NCBI GenBank assembly: GCA_024104275.1
Contig: JAGGHK010000002.1
Span: forward strand, 171,069 to 235,068
Length of the DNA stretch: 64,000 nt
Direction: 5' to 3'
Source: Bifidobacterium sp.
GTDB taxonomy: Bacteria > Actinomycetota > Actinomycetes > Actinomycetales > Bifidobacteriaceae
Position numbers and translations under genes: made by a program
Notes under the pieces: generated by a model
Database searches by the model: none
Told to the model about the DNA's origin: nothing
What the model saw: only the letters and a program-made list of their open reading frames with translations
Part shown: in pieces, positions 54,390 to 63,838 of the stretch
Numbering within the stretch: position 1 is the first letter of the stretch
How the letters are laid out: each line of letters begins with the position of its first letter

Positions 54390-55580
54390 TCACAGATTCA
54401 TGATTTTCTGGTAAAACGGTGAAAAAGTACGGAATGCCAGCGCCCATACCCGGTCGAAAAGCCGTCCTTTGCTCTTCTTCTTGAATAAGAACGAGAACAA
54501 CATTCGACGAATCAACAAATCCGTTACGGCACCAACACAGAACAACCCGAGAGTCACCGCGACGACCTCAATAACCGCGAATCTTGATGCGTACATTTTA
54601 AGGAAACTCAGCACATAGCTCCAAACGAATTTCGTGACGACGGGATGCTGAGAGATGAGGTACACGCCAAATGTCGAACTCGCAATAAGATTAATCACCT
54701 TATTACGAAAATGAAGCCTTTCAAAAAGAAGGAATAATCCGAAACCAATCATCAGTTGTGAAATGGACCAGTGCTCAACAACAAAAACGAATGGTGTGGA
54801 ATTGTTTGAATCAGTACCTTTTATATGGCTATATATGATAGGAATTACATAATATAATAAATTTATTCCCACACCGACCGCGATTAAAAGCCAACAAATC
54901 TTGGTACTAAAGGGTTTCATATACCATTTGTAATAACTAACAATCAAAAATATATAAATCATAACGAACACGGATGGCGCGTTGAGATCGAATTTGACAT
55001 CAGGGATCAATGAGCCAACGCCCCAGATAACCAAGACGATGAGAACGAGAGACAAATGGAGCTTCTTACCCATCTTTTGTAATCCGACGTACAAAAAGGG
55101 CAAAAACAGAAGGAACAGCGCATAACTTGTTGCGTACCACCATAGTCCCGTCGAAAGCGGAAATACAAACCCAACCCTGTTATATTCGCTCAATGAAACA
55201 AGTCCTTGATTTTCAAGGTATGCACCAAGCAAACATAGCAGAATGGCCCAGAAAAGAACCTCTTTCTCAAGAATCCAAACTCTTCTGAGACTACTTTTCA
55301 TACTCGGGAGCCGGTCAAGCAAGAACCATGCCGAAATGGTAAAGAATGCCGTGTTCCCAATCCAACCCCCGCTGCCTAATACAAAAAGATAGAAAAATTT
55401 CTTGATGCAATTCGGTTGCACTGCAACATAGGCTTCAGCTGCAGGCGCAGGCAAGTTGTTGAAGCCCGGAGAAAACAGAATATGAAAACCGACTATGCAA
55501 AGCATCGCCAGAATTCTCATCAATTCAATACCAGAATCCCGCGATTTCGGTTTTTCAAGTGTTTTCGATCTCGCCTTCAC
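54390..55580 (-). CDS. Membrane acyltransferase (acyltransferase family 3)
   Basis: 396 residues, about ten helices. N-terminal SGIELMRILAMLCIVGFHILF carries the family Arg and His of helix 1; AFFTISAWFLLD and a later WWYATSYALFLLFLPFLY fit the O-acyltransferase type 3 family used for O-acetylation of surface polysaccharides. GTG 55580 is the start, with AAGG six bases upstream (AAGGTGAGGA). It should transfer acetyl or similar groups to the glycan at the outer membrane face. Donor unknown. Relatively AT-rich, like the two flanking membrane-protein genes, suggesting the three were acquired together. Confidence 0.9.
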   Translation of the reverse strand: MKARSKTLEKPKSRDSGIELMRILAMLCIVGFHILFSPGFNNLPAPAAEAYVAVQPNCIKKFFYLFVLGSGGWIGNTAFFTISAWFLLDRLPSMKSSLRRVWILEKEVLFWAILLCLLGAYLENQGLVSLSEYNRVGFVFPLSTGLWWYATSYALFLLFLPFLYVGLQKMGKKLHLSLVLIVLVIWGVGSLIPDVKFDLNAPSVFVMIYIFLIVSYYKWYMKPFSTKICWLLIAVGVGINLLYYVIPIIYSHIKGTDSNNSTPFVFVVEHWSISQLMIGFGLFLLFERLHFRNKVINLIASSTFGVYLISQHPVVTKFVWSYVLSFLKMYASRFAVIEVVAVTLGLFCVGAVTDLLIRRMLFSFLFKKKSKGRLFDRVWALAFRTFSPFYQKIMNL

Positions 55581-55737
55581 TCCTCACCTTCTTCAAATTC
55601 AACTTGACGCTTATATGGGGAAACACCCAAATACACCCCGCTCCTGCGAGCAACCCATTAATAATCATAAAAGCCTATTTGTAAGACCACAAAATCATAT
55701 CAATGATATACAAACGACTAGATTTGTCCGCTCCTCA

Positions 55738-57924
55738 TCACCGATGGACCAATCGATAAACATAAAGACCACTCACTTTATCTCCCATTCGAAGATATTC
55801 ATATTCACTGTCATGAATCGTAGAAAGGTCATCACCCGTCAGAATATAATTTATTCCGATTTTATGAGCTTGTTTGGGGGAAATGAAAATCTGGATATGG
55901 TCTTCACCGGATTTCTTATACTTCACAGTCCCATCCGCGCGATAACCGGTAAAATGAACATCCAAAAATGCATAACGGTTATAGAACCTCTGGTTTTTAC
56001 CATTCGGATCAAGTTTTTTCCATAATTTCCAGTTAGGAGTCACGTTGACAGTATTAACGGACTGAATGCCATTCGCTGCCAACAACTGTGGATATATCCA
56101 TTCTGTTGTGGCCCAGACACTTTTTTTATTCGGGTCGATTTTTTCAATCTCCGAGATTATAGGCTGGCTATCAATAGCTCGGGAAGCATATTGGGTCGGA
56201 TTAACTGCCAATCCGGAACAAGCGAGCGTAGCCACCATCAAAATGGTCATTGTCTTCTTCAAAATTGCAGTATCGAGCAACAATGCAAGAACAAAAATAA
56301 CGCCAATAATAAAAACCAGAGCTAAAATCGGTCTGCTCATATAGGGATCGCTTCCGGTCTTATGCGGCAAGCATTCTTTGGAAGCGAGTGTGCTCAGTGC
56401 AGCATAAACCAACGCACAAACACACGTTGCCCATACGGGCAACCGCCATGTTCGTTCATACAGAGATTTGACCAATAGAATGATATTGATGACGGCCATG
56501 CCCACAACCATGCGTCCGCCGGAGACAGGTGTCAATATCAGGATCTTAGCCAGCCACAGCGGTAAGCCAACGCAAGAATAGATAACGTCAAGAGCAAGGA
56601 TGCATACCAATAATGCATCCAAAACATCACAGGACCGTTTTTTCACACAATTGAATACTGTAACCAATAGACCTATTGGGAATAAATCTATGAAAAGGGC
56701 TGTTTCCGTAGGATTAATCAAGTCAGGATGACTCCTGAAAGGAAGAATCAAAGTTCCAATGCCGCCCATGAGTTTCGCCCATGGCAGGTCTCCGCCGGTA
56801 ACTTCACGGCGGCCGGGATAAAGCGTGTGCATGGTGTCACGAATCGTTGAGGAAGACATCACCAGAACCGAACCCAGAACAACAACGAACAACGCCACAA
56901 TCCAGACAAAATTCAATACATCCTTGCGAGATACTCTGATATTTCCCCAATACTTCACGATCTGCCAGATAATCAATGCCGCCAAAACGTAGAAAAGAGG
57001 AATCTGCCAGGCAGGATAGAGGCAGAGAATGAACATCCCTGCACAAATCATGATTACCAATGCACACAAAGCGCGATGCATGGAAGAATGATCAGTAAGA
57101 TATCTATTCAGTAATACAATCGAGACAAACGCGGCAATGAGCATTTCCGGCAACGAATTAACCGCAAGCCACCACTGTATGAACGGAGCAAAAGTAACCA
57201 GAGATGCACCGATTACAGCCAGACCGCGATTCTTCTTTTCGGTCAAAAGCAAGCAAAGCTCATACGTAGCTAAAAAGAGAACAACGAGCCTGGCACTCCA
57301 ATAGAAAGCCAATCCACGCGAATTGCCCAACACAAGATATCCCCAATGGAACGGCCGGAAAATCTCGGCTAAAGCCCAAACCGGAGTGTCTTTGATAATG
57401 AACATATCGGAAGGTTGATTGCCATATAAAGCATTAAAATACCCATGGCCGTTATAAGACTGAGAGAATGCACGCGGGGTATTGACTACCCACTCATCAC
57501 TGCGTATCGTTCTTGGTTCACCGAAAACAATACCGTCAGATTCGTCGCCCTGAAGGTAACCGTTCCATATATTCAAAGACGACCCGTTGATATTGAGCAC
57601 AACCGTTGCAAGGACGATCAGAGCGCCAATCAGAAAGCGATGCCGATGAAGAAAATCGTTGACTTTTCGAAAGCCGAACAAAGGCCAGGAAAGTACAAGC
57701 ATGAACGGCGGAAGCAGCAACAGCCAACGAATCAGAATAATTCTGTAACGATAAAGATTCGACGTCAGATTGAAATTAAAGACATATTTGCTTCCGGAAA
57801 TTCCGGGGTAAAGCCAGACCGCAGCTGCGGAACAAGCAAAAGCGAAGACGCATAAGGCGAGAAATCGAGAAAGAAACTGCTTAGACAAAGAGAAACGCCG
57901 CTGACGATTGCCGATCTGTTCCAT
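55738..57924 (-). CDS. Large polytopic membrane protein, surface-glycan associated
   Basis: 728 residues, about 13 membrane segments. An extracellular loop GDESDGIVFGEPRTIRSDEWVVNTPRAFSQS lies after the second or third helix, then repeated helices, and a soluble C-terminal domain of about 130 residues (from IDPNKKSVWATTEWIYPQLL). The overall plan resembles YfhO-like and other GT-C fold proteins with a C-terminal extracellular domain. I recognise it only as a class seen in bifidobacterial and Firmicute cell-wall polysaccharide loci. GGAG is three bases before ATG 57924, unusually close. A role as a polyprenyl-phosphate-sugar dependent transferase is inference. Confidence 0.8.
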   Translation of the reverse strand: MEQIGNRQRRFSLSKQFLSRFLALCVFAFACSAAAVWLYPGISGSKYVFNFNLTSNLYRYRIILIRWLLLLPPFMLVLSWPLFGFRKVNDFLHRHRFLIGALIVLATVVLNINGSSLNIWNGYLQGDESDGIVFGEPRTIRSDEWVVNTPRAFSQSYNGHGYFNALYGNQPSDMFIIKDTPVWALAEIFRPFHWGYLVLGNSRGLAFYWSARLVVLFLATYELCLLLTEKKNRGLAVIGASLVTFAPFIQWWLAVNSLPEMLIAAFVSIVLLNRYLTDHSSMHRALCALVIMICAGMFILCLYPAWQIPLFYVLAALIIWQIVKYWGNIRVSRKDVLNFVWIVALFVVVLGSVLVMSSSTIRDTMHTLYPGRREVTGGDLPWAKLMGGIGTLILPFRSHPDLINPTETALFIDLFPIGLLVTVFNCVKKRSCDVLDALLVCILALDVIYSCVGLPLWLAKILILTPVSGGRMVVGMAVINIILLVKSLYERTWRLPVWATCVCALVYAALSTLASKECLPHKTGSDPYMSRPILALVFIIGVIFVLALLLDTAILKKTMTILMVATLACSGLAVNPTQYASRAIDSQPIISEIEKIDPNKKSVWATTEWIYPQLLAANGIQSVNTVNVTPNWKLWKKLDPNGKNQRFYNRYAFLDVHFTGYRADGTVKYKKSGEDHIQIFISPKQAHKIGINYILTGDDLSTIHDSEYEYLRMGDKVSGLYVYRLVHR

Positions 57925-58075
57925 GGTCTCCGATACCTTCGCACTCGTATTTGGTCCTATTGCCTTGCTGACAACATCGTATCCGGCAGACTATCCAAAG
58001 CATTACAATTTAAGGAAACCTCGTCCTTTAAATCCTCAAAACGGTACGGAACAGCCCATCAGTTATACTTAAAAT

Positions 58076-59026
58076 ATGCCTGAACAAGAACAGCCACGAG
58101 TCGCAATCCTGCTTCCCTGCTACAACGAAGAACCTACCATCGGTAAGGTTGTTCAAGACTTCAAAAATTCGTTGCCACAGGCGAAAATTTATGTATACGA
58201 CAACAATTCAACTGATAAAACTGCGCAGATCGCTGCCGCACAAGGAGCTATTGTGCGTAGGGAACCTCGTCAGGGCAAAGGCAATGTCATTCGTGCCATG
58301 TTCGAGGATATTGATGCGGATGTCTATGTGATGGCCGATGGCGATGACACCTACCCCGCTGAAGCTGCACCTGAGATGGTTGAAAAAATTGTTGCTGGCT
58401 ACGATATGGTCATCGGCGATCGTCTTAGCTCAACTTATTTTGAAGAGAACAAACGACCATTCCATAATTTCGGAAACCGACTCGTTCGAGGGTCGATCAA
58501 CTTCCTTTTTGGCACGCACGTTCATGACATTATGACAGGCTATCGCGCATTTTCTTTCACCTTCGTGAAAACGTACCCGGTTCTTTCGCGTGGATTCGAA
58601 GTCGAGACGGAAATGACCATTCATAGCCTCAACAACAATCTGCGCATTTATGAGATGCCCATTCAATATCGCGATAGGCCCGAGGGATCGGTCAGCAAAC
58701 TCGATACCGTCGGCGATGGTATCAAAGTGCTTAACACCATCTTCCAGATGATCCGCGAATACAAGCCTCTTCCATTTTTCGGAGGATTAGGCGTAATCGT
58801 CGCCTTGATCGGACTCGGTTTTTGCCTGAGCGTGGCGGTAGATTTCTGGCATACAGGTTTGGTGGCCCGCTTCCCTACATTGATTGGTGCTGTGATGCTA
58901 ATCATCGCGGGACTCTTACTGATTATTACCGGAATCATTCTTGACGTCATCGCCAAAAATGACCGCAAGACCTTTATTACCGACACCAATAAATTTGCAT
59001 TCCTGCATCGCATTCATATTAATTAA
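58076..59026 (+). CDS. DPM1-like polyprenyl-phosphate glycosyltransferase
   Basis: 316 residues. GT2 domain with AILLPCYNEEPTIGKVV (10-26), YDNNSTDKTAQIA, VMADGDDTYP (metal motif) and ETEMTIHSLNNN. Two C-terminal helices (about 238-258 and 268-296) anchor it in the membrane. Such enzymes move a sugar from a nucleotide donor to polyprenyl phosphate for use by extracytoplasmic transferases, which suits the adjacent large membrane proteins and the GtrA protein. TATACT lies eight bases before the ATG with no ribosome-binding site, so the message may be leaderless. Divergent from the 728-residue membrane protein. Confidence 0.9.
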   Translation: MPEQEQPRVAILLPCYNEEPTIGKVVQDFKNSLPQAKIYVYDNNSTDKTAQIAAAQGAIVRREPRQGKGNVIRAMFEDIDADVYVMADGDDTYPAEAAPEMVEKIVAGYDMVIGDRLSSTYFEENKRPFHNFGNRLVRGSINFLFGTHVHDIMTGYRAFSFTFVKTYPVLSRGFEVETEMTIHSLNNNLRIYEMPIQYRDRPEGSVSKLDTVGDGIKVLNTIFQMIREYKPLPFFGGLGVIVALIGLGFCLSVAVDFWHTGLVARFPTLIGAVMLIIAGLLLIITGIILDVIAKNDRKTFITDTNKFAFLHRIHIN

Positions 59027-59115
59027 ATCAGTATTTTTACGTCATGATTCACTGAGTTCATTCGAATAAATATGTTTATGACGGTAAGCCCATAAACATC
59101 TGAAAGCGTCAGAAA

Positions 59116-59162
59116 AGGCTGGATGTCCAAGTAATCGGAAGAGATACTTGGACATCCAGCCT
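59116..59162. terminator. Strong bidirectional terminator between GT and lysozyme genes
   Basis: 18-bp perfect stem beginning AGGCTGGATGTCCAAGTA with an 11-base loop; CTGTTTT follows on the plus strand and TTTTCTG on the minus strand. It serves the convergent glycosyltransferase and lysozyme genes. Confidence 0.88.
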
Positions 59163-59217
59163 CTGTTTTCGGCCAACGAGAAGACTTAACGTTTCACGTT
59201 ATATACGCATTCGACCC

Positions 59218-61977
59218 TTATCGACGTGTAGGAATCCAACGTTGAGCACCCGTGCCATTATCTGAATAAATCTGCACTGTAGCCCCGTTGACCATTGCAG
59301 CACAGGCAACGTCCAACACCAAGTTTGGATTCAAAGCCGAAACAATCTTTGTCATGCCTCCATCCTTTATGGCAATCCACTTTTGAGCGTATGTTCCGTT
59401 AGAAGCAAATTGCTGCACTCTTGCCCCAGACGCATCCTGAGCTCCGGCAACATCCAGAACCTTTCGGGAATTACGGTTCGTTAACGTGATATAGCCATTG
59501 CCGTCATGACTTACAATCCAAGATTGTGCACCGGTTCCGTTCACCGAATACAGTTGCACACGAGCGCTGTCGAACATCGAACCGCCGTCAACATCGAGAG
59601 CCATACCACGATTATTGTTTGCATTCAATGTATATGTGCCATCCGGAAGACTTTCGCGATTTGCCGCAGCCAGATCGTTCCACTCTTCACGTCCAGAACG
59701 TACCGGAGACAACCACCAACGTTGCGCATTTGTGCCATTCCCGCTGAAAAGCTGAATACGCTGGCTATTGATTGCTGCAGCACCAGGGATATCCATCGCG
59801 CTGTCGGCTGCGCAGCTGCTGTAGAAGCTATATTGTCCACTTGCGAATTCTCGGATGGCCCAATGCTGTGAACATGTGCCATTGGCATCAAATTGCTGAA
59901 GGTTTACACCATTCGAGGTGTTCGCTGCCGGTAAATCAATGACCTTACCCGAGTGAATGTTCCAAATCTGATAAATCGCATTGCCTACTTCCTGGAAATC
60001 ATACTTCTGCGCATCGGTATCATTCCAAGAGAAGAGGTTTAAAGGTGCACCATTTTCTTTGGAAGCACCAGGTATATCGAAAACAATGTTGCTGTTGACA
60101 AGTGAACCAACCCGTAAATGACCTTGCGGAATAGTCGAAACCGTACTGAAAATATATTGCTGCGCTTTGGAGAAATTAGGGGTTGTCAATTGGAATTTCG
60201 CACTATTTGATGTGTTGAAGTCTTTAAGATCAAGAACCCAGTCGCCCAATGCTGACTGGATGTATATTGCCCCATTACCTGTATCCCTCAGGAACCAATG
60301 CTGAGCCTTACTCCCATTTGCGTCAAATTGCTGGACGACAGCACCGGGATAAGCATTGGCGGCCGGCACATCAAAAACCTTGTTTGAAGCAACGTTGCGA
60401 ATTTCGTAGCTGCCATCATTTTGACGGGTCAACTGATACTGTTGTGCGACAGTGTGATTAGCTGAGTACAGCTGAAGTTGCACACCATTGGCAGTGGATG
60501 CCCCGGCAATATCAATACCGCTTGAGTCTTTGGCAGATGAACTGATGAAATACTTGCCATTCGGAAGGTTTGCGGCACGATAATTGCCAATCTGAGGGAC
60601 CGGGGATTGCCCCATACCGCTATTGGAGTAGTTATAGTTGCCAAAAGCATTGATATCCACATTGCCGATTCCAGAAACATTGCCATTATCGGCATACTGC
60701 CAACCACGATCATTGCTGGCATAAGGGAAGTTGGTACGAGCGCCATAACTGGCAACCCAACGCGTATTGTTGCGAGTATCAGGCGTGTTGAGAGATGTAT
60801 TAAGGTAATACGTATAGGAATAAACGGATAGACTATTGTAGCCGTATGCACCCAACGCACCGTACCAAGTTTTTACCATGGCATCGTATACCCATGGATT
60901 GGTGGGTGGTGTGTGGCCGGTCCAAGACCAATGCTCAAGGTCGTAGAAAACGGGGTAGCTTAAGTCTCCGGGACTAACACCCGCCCCATGAAGTTTGTTG
61001 ACCGTATCGATACCTTCGGCCCAAGCGCTATCGTTGTCGTAGGCATACGAATACAGGTAAATGCCGAAAGGAATGCCCAAACGTTTGCATTCATTGATAT
61101 TGCGTTGGGCCTGATAATCAAGCCTATTGCCCCACCCAAAACCGATGCGGATAATGGCACCTTCAACGCCCGCGTTCTTGGCTGCCTGCCAATCAATCGT
61201 GCCTTGGTGTTCGGAGACATCGACCACACCCTTGGCCTGCTGAGCAAAAAGATTGCCTCCAGCCTCGAAGAACGCCGGAGTGCCGTTGTAGCTGCCCCAA
61301 TAAGCACCCCAATCACCATTACCCAGAGAAACGTTACGCACGGTGCCAGCCGGCTTGCTCGTTGTTTGGGTTTGGAGTTGGGAAGCGGCATTTGCATTGG
61401 TCGAACCGGTATTATTGCCGCTGGAAGTATTTGAAGAAGAGCCCGAACCAGCGTTATCCGCCGCATTGGCATCGCCGCCGTTCTTTTGCACAGCCTGCTT
61501 TACTTCACTGGCCTCGACGGGGATGAAACGCTTGCCGCCGGTCTTGGCGAGCGGGTCGGGCTGTTTATTTGGCGTGCCGACCACCTTCGGGTCGGTCACC
61601 GGCTTACCGGTCTCAATATTCTTGACCTGGCCATCTTTGGTTACGGCCAAATCCTTGGAGACGACTGTCGCATCATCGGGGACGGCGGTGCTGACCTTGT
61701 CCGGGAGCTTCTGGCTCGGGTTGTCGGGCATGGTGTCTTTCGCGTCATCGGCTGCGGGAGATACCAGCTGATTGCCGATAGTGTTGTTGCCAAAACCGTT
61801 TCCCTGCGAACCCAGCACCGGGCTAGAAGTCGTGGAACCAATACCTGCCCGGCCAAAACCGCTCAGGTTCGTGTCCGTCGCCGCCTGCGCCGGAACCGCG
61901 GTCAGAGCCAGCCCCAACGCCGGCGCCGCCAACACGGCCGCAAGTTTGACGGCTGCCTTGACTAATGTGTCCTTCAT
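59218..61977 (-). CDS. Secreted GH25 lysozyme with lectin-like repeats
   Basis: 919 residues. Signal peptide of about 33 residues ending AVPAQAA. A variable Ser/Asn/Gln-rich region (about 34-245) precedes the GH25 domain (about 250-445): VVDVSEHQGTIDW (Asp 253), YPVFYDLEHW (Asp 346, Glu 348) with the expected acidic residues. From about 470 to 919 at least eight beta-trefoil-type repeats of the form DVPAANAY-GA-VQQFDANGS-AQHW follow, typical of ricin-like carbohydrate-binding modules. It should cut peptidoglycan outside the cell. ATG 61977 has AAAGGA seven bases upstream, and a longer frame to 62130 would bury the signal peptide. The gene is convergent with a glycosyltransferase. Confidence 0.94.
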   Translation of the reverse strand: MKDTLVKAAVKLAAVLAAPALGLALTAVPAQAATDTNLSGFGRAGIGSTTSSPVLGSQGNGFGNNTIGNQLVSPAADDAKDTMPDNPSQKLPDKVSTAVPDDATVVSKDLAVTKDGQVKNIETGKPVTDPKVVGTPNKQPDPLAKTGGKRFIPVEASEVKQAVQKNGGDANAADNAGSGSSSNTSSGNNTGSTNANAASQLQTQTTSKPAGTVRNVSLGNGDWGAYWGSYNGTPAFFEAGGNLFAQQAKGVVDVSEHQGTIDWQAAKNAGVEGAIIRIGFGWGNRLDYQAQRNINECKRLGIPFGIYLYSYAYDNDSAWAEGIDTVNKLHGAGVSPGDLSYPVFYDLEHWSWTGHTPPTNPWVYDAMVKTWYGALGAYGYNSLSVYSYTYYLNTSLNTPDTRNNTRWVASYGARTNFPYASNDRGWQYADNGNVSGIGNVDINAFGNYNYSNSGMGQSPVPQIGNYRAANLPNGKYFISSSAKDSSGIDIAGASTANGVQLQLYSANHTVAQQYQLTRQNDGSYEIRNVASNKVFDVPAANAYPGAVVQQFDANGSKAQHWFLRDTGNGAIYIQSALGDWVLDLKDFNTSNSAKFQLTTPNFSKAQQYIFSTVSTIPQGHLRVGSLVNSNIVFDIPGASKENGAPLNLFSWNDTDAQKYDFQEVGNAIYQIWNIHSGKVIDLPAANTSNGVNLQQFDANGTCSQHWAIREFASGQYSFYSSCAADSAMDIPGAAAINSQRIQLFSGNGTNAQRWWLSPVRSGREEWNDLAAANRESLPDGTYTLNANNNRGMALDVDGGSMFDSARVQLYSVNGTGAQSWIVSHDGNGYITLTNRNSRKVLDVAGAQDASGARVQQFASNGTYAQKWIAIKDGGMTKIVSALNPNLVLDVACAAMVNGATVQIYSDNGTGAQRWIPTRR

Positions 61978-62482
61978 TTTCTCATCCTTTAGATAAGTCC
62001 TCGAATGGTTCGACGTCAATCGCGAATCCGACTTGCCCGCATCCGCTCCATGCGATTTCAACAACGGCTCTCGGCCCGACATGTTTGCCATCTTCTTTGC
62101 TTTCATACTCATTTTTGTCCAACAAAACAAACGTTACCCTATATAGCGCGGGCATTCCGTCCAATCTAATGCAACGGTAATACTTATAAAGAAAAACACT
62201 GGTATATAAAGCAAAATATTAGCAAAATCATAACAGTTAATCGCGTTGTAGCTAAGAATTAACATTTTGTATCCCTGATCTGGTTGCCGAAATTTGCATA
62301 AACCCAATAAACAAAGCACTGAATTGGCAACATATCGTGATAAACCGGCATCGCTCGCCTCGCTTAACGAGAACCCGACATTCCCGAAAATCAACAGCAT
62401 CAGGCATATTACCTATTGGATGACCCCAAAATACGCAGCCAAAACCCACGAAAACCGCGGTATTTTATCGCCTATTACTCAA

Positions 62483-62515
62483 TTTCGCATTGCGAAACTA
62501 ACATTTTAAATGTTA
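62483..62515. repeat. Two adjacent perfect palindromes in a long gap
   Basis: TTTCGCATTGCGAAA (62483-62497) and TAACATTTTAAATGTTA (62499-62515) are separated by one base. They lie in the AT-rich region of about 800 bases between the divergent lysozyme and 133-residue protein genes; I see no gene in it. Either may be an operator for the flanking genes. Confidence 0.5.
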
Positions 62516-62701
62516 CTTTTACGACATTTATTCGGCACTAATCAATCAACTGAATATTTACTTGTCGGAATTAAAGACAATAGGCGGTATCGTGACGCAA
62601 TCTACAAAACTCAGAACCTCCGGCCGGAACTCGTGTGCTACACTAATGAAGTCGGCACAGCAAAGTGTCGGAAAGATCGGAACGAGTTGTTCTTGCGAAA
62701 A

Positions 62702-62721
62702 GGATGTTCACTGTAACATCC
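62702..62721 (+). promoter_or_regulatory. GGATGTT-N6-AACATCC dyad in the 62779 gene leader
   Basis: A perfect 7-bp inverted repeat spaced by six bases, about 60 bases upstream of the next ATG. It could be an operator or a leader hairpin. No T-run follows. Confidence 0.4.
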
Positions 62722-62778
62722 GTCGAGCAAAACATCCCGTCGTCTATTGGCAAGAAAGCCGATAGGAAGGAGTGCATC

Positions 62779-63180
62779 ATGGCAGATGACAAAACCATCG
62801 TCGTTGATCCGGCGCTGTACGGCGAAACCGCAGCCGAGAAGACCGCAGAGGCCAACAAGGTAGCCCGCAAGTTCGGCATCGGAGACGACGCCCTTGCCAA
62901 AGTCGAGGATTTCAAGAAGGAACTGACCGACCATAACGCCTGGGATTTGCCGTTTATGGGCTATATCGACGAGGACGGCTACGGCTACGCCTACGTCCCC
63001 GACAAGGCCATCGCGCCGCCGAACTGGGATGCGCACGCGGCTTTCAAGGCGCTGCCCTACGACACGCAGACCGCGTTCGCGATCCGCATGCTCTTCACGC
63101 ACCGCGACGTCGACCGCTACGGCGCCACGATGTTCCTGCACTATGAGCGCAACTTCGACATCAAATTCAAAGAAGACTGA
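62779..63180 (+). CDS. Small conserved-looking unknown protein
   Basis: 133 residues, acidic, no membrane segment. GGAG six bases before ATG 62779. The chain includes KTIVVDPALYGETAAEKTAEANKVARKFGIGDD, DLPFMGYIDEDGYGYAYVPDKAIAPPNWDAH and ALPYDTQTAFAIRML. I do not recognise the family. Strong bias for the C- and G-ending codons of the core genome supports a native gene. The upstream in-frame extension to 62665 is unlikely since it has poor codon use. Confidence 0.75.
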   Translation: MADDKTIVVDPALYGETAAEKTAEANKVARKFGIGDDALAKVEDFKKELTDHNAWDLPFMGYIDEDGYGYAYVPDKAIAPPNWDAHAAFKALPYDTQTAFAIRMLFTHRDVDRYGATMFLHYERNFDIKFKED

Positions 63181-63391
63181 AAGTAATTAATCTTCGATTG
63201 CTTTAATCATTTCAAAAGCGATGGCACGTTTCGAACCGACTTTTCGGTTTCGGAACGTGCCGTCGTTTTTGTCCGACCGCCACGCCGACGCCGAAAATGC
63301 TTGCGAAGCTCGGGGGCTTATGGTATCTTATTTAAGTTGTGTGTTGAGAAGCCTGCATATAGACATTTGCAGACTTTGCAATGTGCATGCT

Positions 63392-63479
63392 GGAGAATTC
63401 GCCTAGTGGTCTATGGCGCACGCTTGGAAAGCGTGTTGGTGTAACAGCCTCACGAGTTCGAATCTCGTATTCTCCGCCA
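63392..63479 (+). tRNA. tRNA-Ser (GGA anticodon), CCA encoded
   Basis: Acceptor GGAGAAT/ATTCTCC, anticodon stem CACGC/GCGTG with loop TTGGAAA (GGA), a long variable arm (TTGGTGTAACAGCCTC) of the serine type, T arm CGAGTTCGAATCTCG, discriminator G, then encoded CCA. Confidence 0.95.
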
Positions 63480-63483
63480 GTAG

Positions 63484-63520
63484 CCCGGAAACGTTGAAAT
63501 ATCAAGGTTTCCGGGATTTT
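63484..63520 (+). terminator. Terminator after tRNA-Ser
   Basis: CCCGGAAAC pairs with GTTTCCGGG, with a further TTGA/TCAA pairing, then ATTTTC. It starts four bases after the tRNA. Confidence 0.8.
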
Positions 63521-63567
63521 CATACTCTGGAAAAGGTGAGGAAAGGGTGTAGTCACACCTTGCTTCT

Positions 63568-63838
63568 GGCTTATAAACCTTTGCCCTTACTTAGCCCAAC
63601 TTACGGTCATGTTTGTTGAGAGTATCGAGGATATCCGGGAAACCAAATCATTGGCCAGAATATTCCAGCCTACAACCCGAATATTCGAGCATTATCACAC
63701 GCAGCGACCATGACTGCATTCCCGAAAAAGAACAAGGTAAAAAGTTTACTCATGCAAGGCCAAACCCCGGTGATAAACCACATATTCTGGCCTATAACTC
63801 CCTATAACCCAGCTTTTGGGCTATAACTCGCTATAACC
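63568..63838. repeat. CTATAAC-containing direct repeats downstream of tRNA-Ser
   Basis: The last 480 bases hold no gene that I can support. GGCCTATAACTC-C-CTATAACC (63789-63809) and GGGCTATAACTC-G-CTATAACC (63818-63838) are near-identical direct repeats, each with an internal doubled CTATAAC. Related GGCTTATAAACC lies at 63568. The repeats lie beside a tRNA gene, a usual integration neighbourhood. Confidence 0.45.

Noticed and set aside
62131-62778. Coding potential between the lysozyme and the 133-residue protein
   Set aside because: Only short frames without ribosome-binding sites or recognisable sequence; the region is better read as regulatory.
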